In this document: positions 46,701 through 53,464 of the stretch, piece after piece
How positions within the stretch are numbered: position 1 is the stretch's first letter
How the letters are laid out: every line of letters starts with the position of its first letter
From: an uncultured Muribaculaceae bacterium
GTDB taxonomy: Bacteria; Bacteroidota; Bacteroidia; Bacteroidales; Muribaculaceae
DNA: 64,000 bases
Reading direction: 5' to 3'
Assembly (NCBI GenBank): GCA_947381945.1
Contig: CANCXM010000005.1
Location: forward strand, 1 to 64,000
Made by a program: the position numbers and the translations under genes
The notes under the pieces: generated by a model
What the model saw: only the letters and a program-made list of their open reading frames with translations
Database searches by the model: none
Told to the model about the DNA's origin: nothing

Positions 46701-47005
46701 AGACGTGTGGCCGGACCGCCGGCTGCATCCATGATGAAAATGTCGGAGCCTCCCTCGCGGTCACTTGAGAAGGCTATTTTCTTTCCGTCCGGCGACCATA
46801 CGGGTTCGGTCTCGTATGATGCCTGGGTGGTGAGCTGACGGGCCTGTCCGCCTGCAACGGGGACGGTGTAGATGTCGCCTTTGTAGGTGAAGGCGATTGT
46901 TGAACCGTCAGGGGAGATGCGTACATCGCGAAGCCACAGAGGCGTGACTGCTCCCGCACCGAAGGATGCGCTGATGAGGAGTGCGCTCAGGAGTGATTTC
47001 TTCAT
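43742..47005 (-). CDS. Tricorn-like S41 protease with beta-propellers and PDZ domain
   Basis: This 1087-residue exported protease has a signal peptide (SASFGAGA), two regions of WD40/TolB-like propeller repeats (about 25-320 and 330-560, with repeated SPDGK), a Lys/Asp-rich linker (about 565-605), a core domain, a PDZ domain (about 780-850) and an S41 protease domain. The probable nucleophile is the Ser in GEANYSNAHG. Tricorn homologues degrade peptides to small fragments. It is likely periplasmic. It lies 15 bp after the EamA transporter gene on the same strand. Confidence 0.9.
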   Translation of the reverse strand: MKKSLLSALLISASFGAGAVTPLWLRDVRISPDGSTIAFTYKGDIYTVPVAGGQARQLTTQASYETEPVWSPDGKKIAFSSDREGGSDIFIMDAAGGPATRLTFNSASEIPQGFTPDGKAVIYSASIQDAPSALLFPASWQTELYSVPVNGGRPRQILSTPAEAVNYLPDGKSFIYVDRKGGEDQWRKHHTSSVTREIWKYDAATGRHTNLTNHPGEDRSPAVTPDGQTLYFLSERDGGTFNVYSMDLSNPSKITPLTDFKTHPVRFLSRGADGTLAFTYDGEIYTMRPGSKPAKVNISLTADESNPELISRFTTGTRGAVPSPDGKQVAFVRRGDVFVTSVEYPTTKQITTTPAAENSVSWGKDNRTLYYTSDRDGHFNIYRAEIGREEDPNFPNATLIKEEPVFKTSDKVDRAQPDISPDGKKMAFVIDRRDIAVMDIASGKVKRLTNGNICNSRTGGLNFTWSPDSKWLAAEVDMHRRSPYYDIAIINAENGEITNITNSSYSNYSPRWVMGGDAILFVSDRYGMRSQASWGSQYDALLVFTNQAAYDRYRLSPEDLAIQDELKASRKKKAAEKDKKDGKKDAKKDSKVGDSNKEKESKDINIELDGIQDRIVRLTPFSSDLADVYIDDKGETLWFLAAFDGGYDLWKKNLRKGDVSLANKLDAGGLSMVPDAAGKNLFLLGTTSMRKMALPGGKMDRISVSGTQKIDPAAERDYLYDYILKEEDKRFFDPKMHGVDWKKMGEAYRKFLPHINHNAEFAEMTSELLGELNVSHTGTRYYGDGAKEATASLGLLYDMAYDGPGLKVAEIVEGGPFGHADTRMKPGAVITAINGNKIDAESDYTPLFNGISKKKTLVSFTLPSGEKEEEVVIPTTRMTDLLYNRWVKRNAHLVDSLSGGRLGYVHIRSMNDESYRTIYADLLGKYNERDGIVIDTRFNGGGRLHEDIEVLFSGKKYLTQEIKGVVSGEMPSRRWNKPSIMLTGEANYSNAHGTPWVYRKVGLGKIVGMPVPGTMSSVNWVNMQDPSLTFGIPVVGFKTEEGNYLENTQLEPDVKVANDPAKIILGIDDQISAAVKTLLNDIDSSKK

Positions 47006-47020
47006 GTGATATTGATGGTT

Positions 47021-47947
47021 TTATTTATTTGATGTGCGTAGTTTGCGTTTCTGGAGGAAGTCGGCCAGCCATACTCCGAGGAGAATCATCGCGCAGCCGG
47101 TGTAGCCGACAAGGGAAATCTTCTCTCCAAGAATGATGAAGGAGAAGACGAGGGTGACGACCGGCTGGAAATACATGTAGTTGGCAGCTTTCACGGCTCC
47201 GATTTTGGCGTTGATGACGGCCCACATCAGGTAGGCGAACATCGAGCAGAAGAGAGCGAGGAAGAGCAGGTTGGCTATGAGTTTGGGTTCAAGCAGCACT
47301 GAGGGTGGTGTGATGGACGGTTCGATGAGGAGGAAGGGGATGGCCGTCACCACGCCGTAGAAGAATGTCTTGCGGGTGATGAACAGTGCGCTGTAGAGCG
47401 GATTGAGTTTCTTGATAATTATGCTGTAGATGGCCCAGCACAATGCCGCGAGAAGCGAAAGAAGGTCGCCGAGCGGATTTATGCTTAGGGAGAAACTGCT
47501 GTTGAATATCACAAGCCCGACTCCGAGGAATGCCAGACAGGAGCCGAAAATGGTCTCTTTCCCGACCCGGTCCGTCTTATAGATGAAACCGATGAGCAGG
47601 ACTGTCAACAGAGGTGAAAGGGATGTGATGAGGGAGACGTTGCTCACGAAGGTGTATTCGAGCGCGACGTTCTCGGAAATGAAATAGATAGAGCCTCCGA
47701 AAAGACCGCCGAGCATGAATGTCAGCTCATGCCGCCAGGAGTTGCTGAAGATTTTCTTGTGGGCGATCAGCAGCATGGCCAGGTAGGCGATTGCGAAACG
47801 GTAGATGTAAATCTCGATGGGGTGCAGTCCATTGTCGAGGAGCACCTTGGTGGAAATAAACGAGACTCCCCAGCCAATGACAGCAACAGCGGCCCCTGCA
47901 TGATAAAGCAATAGGTTGCTTTTCGGCGAAAAACGCTTTGTTGACAT
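47021..47947 (-). CDS. EamA/DMT-family transporter
   Basis: I start this at ATG 47945-47947 (308 residues); a TTG further upstream adds an unlikely 14 residues. It has about ten transmembrane helices in two EamA repeats (about 15-145 and 160-300), each with the hydrophobic/Pro-Gly pattern of drug/metabolite exporters. Substrate is unknown. It ends 15 bp before the tricorn-like gene and may share its transcript. Confidence 0.85.
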   Translation of the reverse strand: MSTKRFSPKSNLLLYHAGAAVAVIGWGVSFISTKVLLDNGLHPIEIYIYRFAIAYLAMLLIAHKKIFSNSWRHELTFMLGGLFGGSIYFISENVALEYTFVSNVSLITSLSPLLTVLLIGFIYKTDRVGKETIFGSCLAFLGVGLVIFNSSFSLSINPLGDLLSLLAALCWAIYSIIIKKLNPLYSALFITRKTFFYGVVTAIPFLLIEPSITPPSVLLEPKLIANLLFLALFCSMFAYLMWAVINAKIGAVKAANYMYFQPVVTLVFSFIILGEKISLVGYTGCAMILLGVWLADFLQKRKLRTSNK

Positions 47948-48171
47948 GACAATATTTAAGGTTAACCTTCGTTTAAGACCCTCCGGCAATTGTGTTTTCA
48001 GGGTCGGTTATGCCAACGGAAGGACTTGACGTCGCCATAACGATTACAAAATTAAGAAATTTTTATGAAAGATTACGGCACGCCTCAGAACTTTATTTTA
48101 AGGCAGTGTGTAATATCTACACAGACTTTCCGAAAAGCTGCCCGTGGCACTTGCCACTAAAAAGCGGCATT

Positions 48172-48204
48172 TTTGGGAAAAATGCGAATAAATCGCTATT
48201 TTTG
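48172..48204 (+). promoter_or_regulatory. Promoter of the OmpA-family gene
   Basis: TTTG (48172-48175) and TATTTTTG (48197-48204) are 21 bp apart. A GTGGCA-CT-TGCCAC palindrome lies just upstream (about 48144-48157). Confidence 0.75.
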
Positions 48205-48240
48205 TGTCGTAATTAACACGTTAACTAAATATTATTAAAA

Positions 48241-48942
48241 ATGAAACTCGCAAAAGCTTTAGGAATTCCTGCCATGGCTCTCTGTGTGCTTCTTTCGACG
48301 GGATGCTCATCATGGACCAATACAGGCAAGGGCGCGGCTATCGGCGGTGGCGGCGGTGCCGCTCTCGGTGCAGGTCTCGGCGCTCTCATCGGCGGCGGTA
48401 AGGGCGCGGCTATCGGTACTGCAATCGGTGCGGCTGTCGGAACAGGCGCAGGTGTCCTCATCGGTAAGAAGATGGACAAGCAGCAGGCCGAACTCCAGGC
48501 CGAGCTGGCAAAGCAGGCTGAAATCAAGCAGGTCACTGACGAAAACGGTCTCCAGGCTATTCAGGTAACTTTCAACGGCGGTATCCTTTTCCCGACCAAC
48601 GGTACGACACTCAGCGCAAGCGCACGCACTGACCTCAGCAAGTTCGCCGCTTCGCTCATCAATAACCCCGGCACAAACGTGCAGATATATGGTTACACCG
48701 ATGATACCGGCTCACTCGCTGTCAACGAACGTGTGGCAACAGGACGTGCCGACGCTGTCCGCAACTATCTTCTCAACAGTGGTGTCGGTGCAAGCCGTCT
48801 TTCGGCAGAGGGTCTCCCCATGCAGGACTACATCGCATCCAACTCTACAGCAGAGGGACGTGCCCAGAACCGCCGTGTGGAGGTCTATATCACCGCAAGC
48901 AAGGAAATGATCGAACAGGCCAATCAGGGCACATTGAAGTAA
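48241..48942 (+). CDS. OmpA-family outer membrane lipoprotein (YiaD-like)
   Basis: This 233-residue lipoprotein has a signal ending STGC (Cys22), a glycine-zipper region (about 30-76, repeated GAAIGGGGGA and GKGAAIGTAIG), a short coiled coil and an OmpA C-terminal peptidoglycan-binding domain (about 105-215) with GYTDDTGS, NERVATGRADAVRNYLL and NRRVEVYI. It probably anchors the outer membrane to peptidoglycan. It ends in a strong terminator. Confidence 0.92.
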   Translation: MKLAKALGIPAMALCVLLSTGCSSWTNTGKGAAIGGGGGAALGAGLGALIGGGKGAAIGTAIGAAVGTGAGVLIGKKMDKQQAELQAELAKQAEIKQVTDENGLQAIQVTFNGGILFPTNGTTLSASARTDLSKFAASLINNPGTNVQIYGYTDDTGSLAVNERVATGRADAVRNYLLNSGVGASRLSAEGLPMQDYIASNSTAEGRAQNRRVEVYITASKEMIEQANQGTLK

Positions 48943-49033
48943 TCATCTTCTGACAGCATCAAATCTGATGCATGGACGATGATTCCCCTCAAAGCCCGGA
49001 ACTCATTATAATCATCAATTCTTCTATGAAAGC

Positions 49034-49073
49034 AGGGAAGCGCACTCGTCAAGAGCACGCTTCCCTTAATTTT
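49034..49073 (+). terminator. Terminator of the OmpA-family gene
   Basis: GGGAAGCG (49034-49041) pairs with CGCTTCCC (49057-49064), followed by TTAATTTTT. Confidence 0.88.
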
Positions 49074-49214
49074 TAAATTATATATTGTTACCTGTTGGAA
49101 ACTGACGTTGCGCATATAAATCAGGCGCAAGATGTAAGATAACAATAATTGTAAGATAATGATAAATATATGATAGCTTTATTTAAATGAGTCTGAGTGC
49201 GGGTTTGGGGCGAA

Positions 49215-50231
49215 TCATTCAACACAACGGATCTCGTTGTATATGAGGTTGAGGACTGTCTGGCCGGCAGCTTCAAGCGAGGCGGGGTCGATATTGTCCA
49301 TGTTGTCGTTGATGGTGTGCCACGTTGGGGGGAAGGTGCCGGTTGCATCGTTTTTCGACTCGATGATGTCGATGGCAGGTATGCCGGCGTCGTTGAGGAA
49401 GAGATGGTCGTCGACGACCGAACCGCCGTTCTTGTTGACAAAGCGATCCTGATAGCCGGAGCGTGCAGCCATTGACCATACCTTGTCGACAATCTTGCGG
49501 GCGTGGCGGTCCGAGAAGTATTCGCGATGGAACTTCGCATCAATGCCGCCTACCATGTCAAGGACAATGGCATAGCGCGGAAGGGAGTCCTTTGCGTAGG
49601 GCATGTGTGATGTCCAATATTGGGTTCCGAGACACCATGATTCATCATGGGTTGAGAAACCGGAAGACTGGCCGTAGTCCTCGGCATCGACAAAAAGGAG
49701 GTCGACACCTATCGGAGCTTCGGTCTGGTTGAGCTGACGGGCAATTTCGAGCAGGACAGCTACACCACTGCCTCCGTCGTTGGCTCCGAGGACAGGTTTG
49801 AGACGGTTGTCTTCGTTCTGGTCTGAATCGGACCAGGGACGGGTATCATAGTGGGCTGCGAGGAGGATACGGTCTTTGATGTCGGGATTGTAGGAGGCCA
49901 TAACGTTGCCTATCGGGAAGCGGTCGCCGTTGAATGCTTTTGCTTCGCCTGTCTGTACGTTCACATTTTCGGCACCGTGGCGATTAAGCTCGTTGACAAT
50001 GTATTGACGGCAAAGGCGGTTGCCTTCGGTGCCTGAGACACGGGGACCGAACGCCACTTGCCTGCGGACGTAGGAATAGGCGCTGTCACGATTGAATTTC
50101 GCAGGAGTTTTGAGGCGTTTCTCTTCCTGCTTATCGCGGGAAACGTCGCCGTTAGAGGCCGTAGAACCGCAGCTTGCGAGGCCGGTGGCCGCAAGCAGAC
50201 TGATTATGGCTGCTATGATGTATTCTTTCAT
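49215..50231 (-). CDS. M28-fold lipoprotein, probable glutaminyl-peptide cyclotransferase
   Basis: This 338-residue protein has a lipoprotein signal (LASC, Cys21) and an M28 aminopeptidase fold with one apparent zinc set: Asp152 in GANDGGSG, Glu184 in VDAEDYG and His305 in TWHTINDN. The single-zinc layout and the C-terminal DNMDNI-LEAAGQTVLNLIYNE resemble the Porphyromonas-type glutaminyl cyclases that cyclise N-terminal Gln on exported proteins. An aminopeptidase role remains possible. It would act in the periplasm. Confidence 0.8.
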   Translation of the reverse strand: MKEYIIAAIISLLAATGLASCGSTASNGDVSRDKQEEKRLKTPAKFNRDSAYSYVRRQVAFGPRVSGTEGNRLCRQYIVNELNRHGAENVNVQTGEAKAFNGDRFPIGNVMASYNPDIKDRILLAAHYDTRPWSDSDQNEDNRLKPVLGANDGGSGVAVLLEIARQLNQTEAPIGVDLLFVDAEDYGQSSGFSTHDESWCLGTQYWTSHMPYAKDSLPRYAIVLDMVGGIDAKFHREYFSDRHARKIVDKVWSMAARSGYQDRFVNKNGGSVVDDHLFLNDAGIPAIDIIESKNDATGTFPPTWHTINDNMDNIDPASLEAAGQTVLNLIYNEIRCVE

Positions 50232-50319
50232 GACTCTGCTGGCTGTGTTTGTGGTGTCTGTGATGCTAATTTTCGTCCGTGTTATATCACGACATGGACA
50301 TTTAAGGTGTTTGGTTCGG

Positions 50320-50327
50320 CAAAGTTA
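50320..50327 (-). promoter_or_regulatory. -7 box of the M28-fold gene
   Basis: The minus strand reads TAACTTTG about 90 bp before the start; a TTG at 50350-50352 is 22 bp upstream, slightly long. Confidence 0.5.
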
Positions 50328-50570
50328 CAACATAGTTACAAAACTTCGACAATTTGGTTACAGAAAAAACGTTGGATTAATGTTTATTAACGTATCGCGG
50401 TGGTTTTGTGATGTGTTTTCGGTTTTTATGACGTGGATTTGGTTTTATTATGCCTGACAATGGGGTATTATCGGACATCTTCGATGCCCGTGGTGGGAAT
50501 GTATTCATCTACCCCGCGCCTCGCTCCCGGCTACGAGCTTTGACCTTCGGTCGTCGCTCGTAACCGTGCG

Positions 50571-50708
50571 CTCGTGGCGGGGCTATGAGCGCACCGCTGC
50601 TTCGCAGCTTGCTAATCGCTATGCGGATAGGGGGCGGGTTGCTTTTTCTGCGGATTTTGGCTTGCCATGCGGATTGGGTGGGTTGCTTTCTCTGCGGATT
50701 TTAGTTTG
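50571..50708. repeat. REP-like family B copy and 44-bp-period direct repeat
   Basis: An inverted family B element (50571-50616) contains CGCTGCTTCGCAGC. It is followed by two 29-bp near-identical units (50636-50664 and 50680-50708), each GGGTTGCTTTCTCTGCGGAT-like. Upstream (50457-50570) is GC-rich with several small hairpins. No gene is supported in the gap from 50232 to 50862. Confidence 0.7.
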
Positions 50709-50734
50709 ACGCGGGGCGGGGTGGGGATAAACAA

Positions 50735-50769
50735 ACAATTCCTGTATCCGGTGGGGGTACAGGAATTGT
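50735..50769 (-). terminator. Rubrerythrin terminator
   Basis: ACAATTCCTGTA (50735-50746) and TACAGGAATTGT (50758-50769) form a perfect 12-bp stem with an 11-bp loop. On the minus strand it is followed by a T-rich TTTGTTTAT. Confidence 0.85.
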
Positions 50770-50862
50770 GAGTTGGGTATTTTTAGGGATTCAGGCTGCT
50801 TGTTGATTGAGCCTGTTGTCCGCCGGGGTGTTTGCCCGGGCGGTTTTGATGAGGGCGATTGA

Positions 50863-51414
50863 TTACTTCTTGAAGTAACGGTTGTAGAGGCCCTGGAATC
50901 CCTGGCCGTGACGAGCTTCGTCCTTAGCCATTTCGTGAACGGTGTCGTGGATAGCGTCGAGGTTGAGTTCCTTTGCGCGACGTGCGATGCGCATCTTGTC
51001 AGCGTTGGCACCAGCTTCAGCAGCCATGCGCTTCTCAAGGTTTTCCTTGGTTGACCATACGCACTCACCGAGGAGTTCGGCAAACTTTGATGCGTGTTCA
51101 GCTTCTTCGATAGCGTAGCGCTTGAAAGCTTCTGCGATTTCGGGATAGCCTTCGCGGTCAGCCTGACGCGACATTGCGAGATACATACCTACTTCTGCAC
51201 ATTCGCCTTCGAAATGAGCGCGGAGGTCGGCTTTCATTTCGTCGTCGGTGTCCTTTGCGATGCCGATAACGTGTTCGGTAACGAATTCGAGAGCAGCGCT
51301 TTCGTCCATTTCTTTGAACTTAGAGCGGGGAGCTTTGCAGAGGGGGCAGATTTCGGGAGCTTCGTCACCTTCGTGAACATAACCGCAAACGGTGCAGATG
51401 AATTTCTTCTTCAT
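50863..51414 (-). CDS. rbr: Reverse rubrerythrin (peroxide reductase)
   Basis: I start this at ATG 51412-51414 (183 residues); the longer frame reads back into perR. The rubredoxin domain comes first (Cys7, Cys10, Cys23, Cys26), then a ferritin-like diiron domain with [17 protein letters not shown] and DEARHGQGF. This order is that of reverse rubrerythrins, which reduce H2O2 in anaerobes. It lies 67 bp downstream of perR with no clear promoter between, so it is likely co-transcribed and peroxide-induced. Confidence 0.93.
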   Translation of the reverse strand: MKKKFICTVCGYVHEGDEAPEICPLCKAPRSKFKEMDESAALEFVTEHVIGIAKDTDDEMKADLRAHFEGECAEVGMYLAMSRQADREGYPEIAEAFKRYAIEEAEHASKFAELLGECVWSTKENLEKRMAAEAGANADKMRIARRAKELNLDAIHDTVHEMAKDEARHGQGFQGLYNRYFKK

Positions 51415-51481
51415 GATTGATGATTGTTTAAATGTTGTTTTTATACGAAATTTGATTTGTTGAATATATCGTTGATAAGGT

Positions 51482-51919
51482 TTAACTTGCAACTGCCGTG
51501 CAATGAGGGCAGATGCCTTTGAAAATTACGTCGGCCGAATGGACTGTATAGCCTGCAGGGGGAAGCGTGAAGGCTGTTGGTCCGAATTCGTAGTCAACAT
51601 CGGTGACGTGGCCACACGATGTGCACAGGAAGTGGGCATGGTCATGCTGCGAGTAGTCCCAGCGGGCACCGTCGCCACCTCCGATTTCGATGCAGCGGAT
51701 GATACCCGCGGCCGACAGGAGTCGGAGTGTGTTGTAGACTGTCGTACGTGAGAGTGTGGGATGCGAAGGCTGTAGGGCCTTGAATATCTCATCGACGGTC
51801 GGGTGAATCCTGTTTTCCATCAGGAAGCGCAGTATCACCATCCGTTGGGCGGAGGGCTTGACACCACCTTCCGAAAGGATGTTCAGGATTTCCTGAGTCG
51901 TGTAACTATACGCTTGCAT
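51482..51919 (-). CDS. perR: Peroxide-sensing regulator PerR (Fur family)
   Basis: This 145-residue Fur-family repressor has a winged helix (about 12-85) and a dimerisation domain. The structural zinc cysteines are Cys99, Cys102, Cys137 and Cys140. The regulatory metal site would be His39, Asp88, His94, His96 and Asp107; Asp rather than Glu at the last position is the mark of PerR over Fur. Histidine oxidation by H2O2 releases it from DNA. A perfect PerR-box palindrome lies in its own promoter and rubrerythrin follows on the same strand. Confidence 0.93.
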   Translation of the reverse strand: MQAYSYTTQEILNILSEGGVKPSAQRMVILRFLMENRIHPTVDEIFKALQPSHPTLSRTTVYNTLRLLSAAGIIRCIEIGGGDGARWDYSQHDHAHFLCTSCGHVTDVDYEFGPTAFTLPPAGYTVHSADVIFKGICPHCTAVAS

Positions 51920-51941
51920 AAGGACTGGAATCTTTTTAGAT

Positions 51942-51956
51942 TTGTAATGATTACAA
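51942..51956. promoter_or_regulatory. PerR box (autoregulatory operator)
   Basis: TTGTAATGATTACAA is a perfect 7-1-7 palindrome that matches the PerR-box form TTATAAT-N-ATTATAA at 13 of 15 positions. It lies about 8-22 bp downstream of the likely transcription start of perR. Confidence 0.8.
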
Positions 51957-51970
51957 TTTTGTTTTCATTG

Positions 51971-52001
51971 CAAAGTTACATCTTTGATTTCAATTCTCCA
52001 A
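51971..52001 (-). promoter_or_regulatory. perR promoter
   Basis: TTG (51999-52001) and TAACTTTG (51971-51978) on the minus strand are 20 bp apart. Transcription would begin near 51964, just before the PerR box. Confidence 0.75.
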
Positions 52002-52019
52002 GTGTTTTGGAATAAAATT

Positions 52020-52113
52020 TTGTTAAAATTAAAAGGGAGCAGCTTCACGCGGCTCCCTTTTATGAGTTTCCAATAGGTACAATTTCTAAGGTAAAAAAGA
52101 TTGTTTTAGGTTC
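52020..52113 (-). ncRNA. Candidate small RNA, about 95 nt
   Basis: A full consensus promoter lies directly upstream on the minus strand (52120-52151) and a strong intrinsic terminator closes the segment: AAAAGGGAGC (52031-52040) pairs with GCTCCCTTTT (52052-52061), then a T-rich tract. There is no ATG frame inside. It lies between perR and the LpxH-like gene. It could instead be a readthrough-control hairpin, but the promoter and terminator spacing suit an independent sRNA. Confidence 0.6.
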
Positions 52114-52119
52114 GTGATG

Positions 52120-52151
52120 CAAAGGTAGGCCAAGAATCGGGGGTGGACAAA
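52120..52151 (-). promoter_or_regulatory. Promoter of the candidate sRNA
   Basis: TTTG (52148-52151) and TACCTTTG (52120-52127) on the minus strand are 20 bp apart. AAGAATCGGG (52132-52141) and CCCGATTCTT (52184-52193) bracket the -33 box as a 10-bp inverted repeat. Confidence 0.75.
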
Positions 52152-52195
52152 TTTTTCTGTATGTTATCCAACATAATTTTATACCCGATTCTTTG

Positions 52196-52258
52196 CAAAT
52201 TTTGCTCATTTTAATGATAATTGTTTGATTTATAGCGATATGGTATGAGCAAAATTTG
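52196..52258. repeat. 14-bp inverted repeat downstream of the LpxH-like gene
   Basis: CAAATTTTGCTCAT (52196-52209) and ATGAGCAAAATTTG (52245-52258) are perfect complements around a 35-bp loop. It is the first structure after the LpxH-like gene on the minus strand. No T run follows, so a terminator role is uncertain. Confidence 0.8.
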
Positions 52259-52306
52259 ATAGGTAAAATAGTTAAAATACGTTAATATAATCAATATACT
52301 TATATT

Positions 52307-53059
52307 TTATGGTTCAAAAATATAAGTATTGATTGTTTTTCCGTCCCATTTCGCGTATGAAAAGCGGCTGATCCAATCGCCAAGGATGATGATTTCTCCA
52401 CCTTCCGGGAGAGTCTTCTGAAGGAGGGTATGGCAATGTCCGAAGATGAAGTAATCAATTTTTTCGTTACCGGAATCTGCATTATAGGCACGGGCAAAAT
52501 CGACAAGATTGTCTCCTGCTCGTTCGGTCGGGGTGTAGCCACCTTTCTTGCGGGAGTGTGATGACCACGAGTGTGCGAAGCCGATTGTCCACCTTGGATG
52601 GATAGCTGCATAGAGTCGCTGGGCGATGCGGTTTCTGAAAAGTGCACGGAGTTTGCGGAACGACCAGGGAAGACGGCCCACACCGTCGCCGTGTTCCATG
52701 AGGAAGCGCCGTCCGTCGAGTTCGGTGACCATCGTGCCGTCGTGGAGAGTAAAGCCTATCTCATTGGGAAGGTAGTCGGAAATCCAGATGTCATGGTTGC
52801 CTTTGAACCAGGTAATCTCGACCCCGGAATCGGCCAGTTCGGCGAGGGCTCCGAAGAAACGGGTGAAACCACGGGGGACTACGGTGCGGTATTCCCACCA
52901 ATAGTCAAGGATATCGCCGAGAAGGAAGAGGCGTTTGCAATCCGGCTTGATATGGTGCAGGAAGTCGACCACTCGCTTCTCGTGCGCGCGCGGGTCCTTA
53001 ATATATGACGCTCCGAGATGGATGTCGCTTATGAAATATGTTGTCGTTCGCTCGGCCAT
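52307..53059 (-). CDS. lpxH: LpxH-like UDP-2,3-diacylglucosamine diphosphatase
   Basis: I start this at ATG 53057-53059 (250 residues), because the longer frame overlaps the upstream gene. It is a calcineurin-type metallophosphoesterase with FISDIHLGA, GDILDYW, KGNHD, EHGDG and GHCHT metal-binding motifs, in the order seen in LpxH, which makes lipid X in lipid A synthesis. Other related phosphoesterases are possible. It lies 17 bp after the DUF59 gene on the same strand. Confidence 0.85.
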   Translation of the reverse strand: MAERTTTYFISDIHLGASYIKDPRAHEKRVVDFLHHIKPDCKRLFLLGDILDYWWEYRTVVPRGFTRFFGALAELADSGVEITWFKGNHDIWISDYLPNEIGFTLHDGTMVTELDGRRFLMEHGDGVGRLPWSFRKLRALFRNRIAQRLYAAIHPRWTIGFAHSWSSHSRKKGGYTPTERAGDNLVDFARAYNADSGNEKIDYFIFGHCHTLLQKTLPEGGEIIILGDWISRFSYAKWDGKTINTYIFEP

Positions 53060-53076
53060 TCGCGGATGTCGGTTGT

Positions 53077-53397
53077 CTACAGGAATCCGAGGTCGAGTTT
53101 GGCCTCTTCGGTCATCATGTCCTTGTTCCATTCAGGTTCGAAGACGATTCGGATGTCGACGCTCTTCACACCCTCGATGCTTTCGAGTTTGATGCGGGCA
53201 TCGTCCACAAGGAAATCGGCAGCCGGACAGTTGGGGGCTGTCAGGGTCATGTCGATTTTGAGGTTGCCGTCATCGTCGAGGTCGATTGAGTAGATGAGGC
53301 CGAGGTTATAGATGTCCACGGGGATTTCGGGATCGTAGACAGTCTTGAGCATCGTTACCACGCGCTCTTCTATGCGGGTTCTTTCTTCTGGTGTCAT
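53077..53397 (-). CDS. DUF59/MIP18-family iron-sulfur assembly factor
   Basis: This 106-residue protein has the MIP18 signature YDPEIPVDIYNLGLIY (21-36) and the Cys57-containing TAPNCPAADFLVDD. The family (SufT/PaaD) takes part in Fe-S cluster maturation. It heads a short unit with the LpxH-like gene, 17 bp downstream, and follows polA. Confidence 0.9.
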   Translation of the reverse strand: MTPEERTRIEERVVTMLKTVYDPEIPVDIYNLGLIYSIDLDDDGNLKIDMTLTAPNCPAADFLVDDARIKLESIEGVKSVDIRIVFEPEWNKDMMTEEAKLDLGFL

Positions 53398-53464
53398 TCT
53401 TTTTTGTTGAAAAAGGTGGGTGGATGGTTTCTAATAGTCCGTACTCTGATGAGTTTCAAGCCGG

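Noticed and set aside
50619-51083. Long minus-strand ORF across the rubrerythrin C-terminus and repeats
   Set aside because: It is out of frame with rubrerythrin and its second half is a Pro/Ser-rich reading of the direct repeats.
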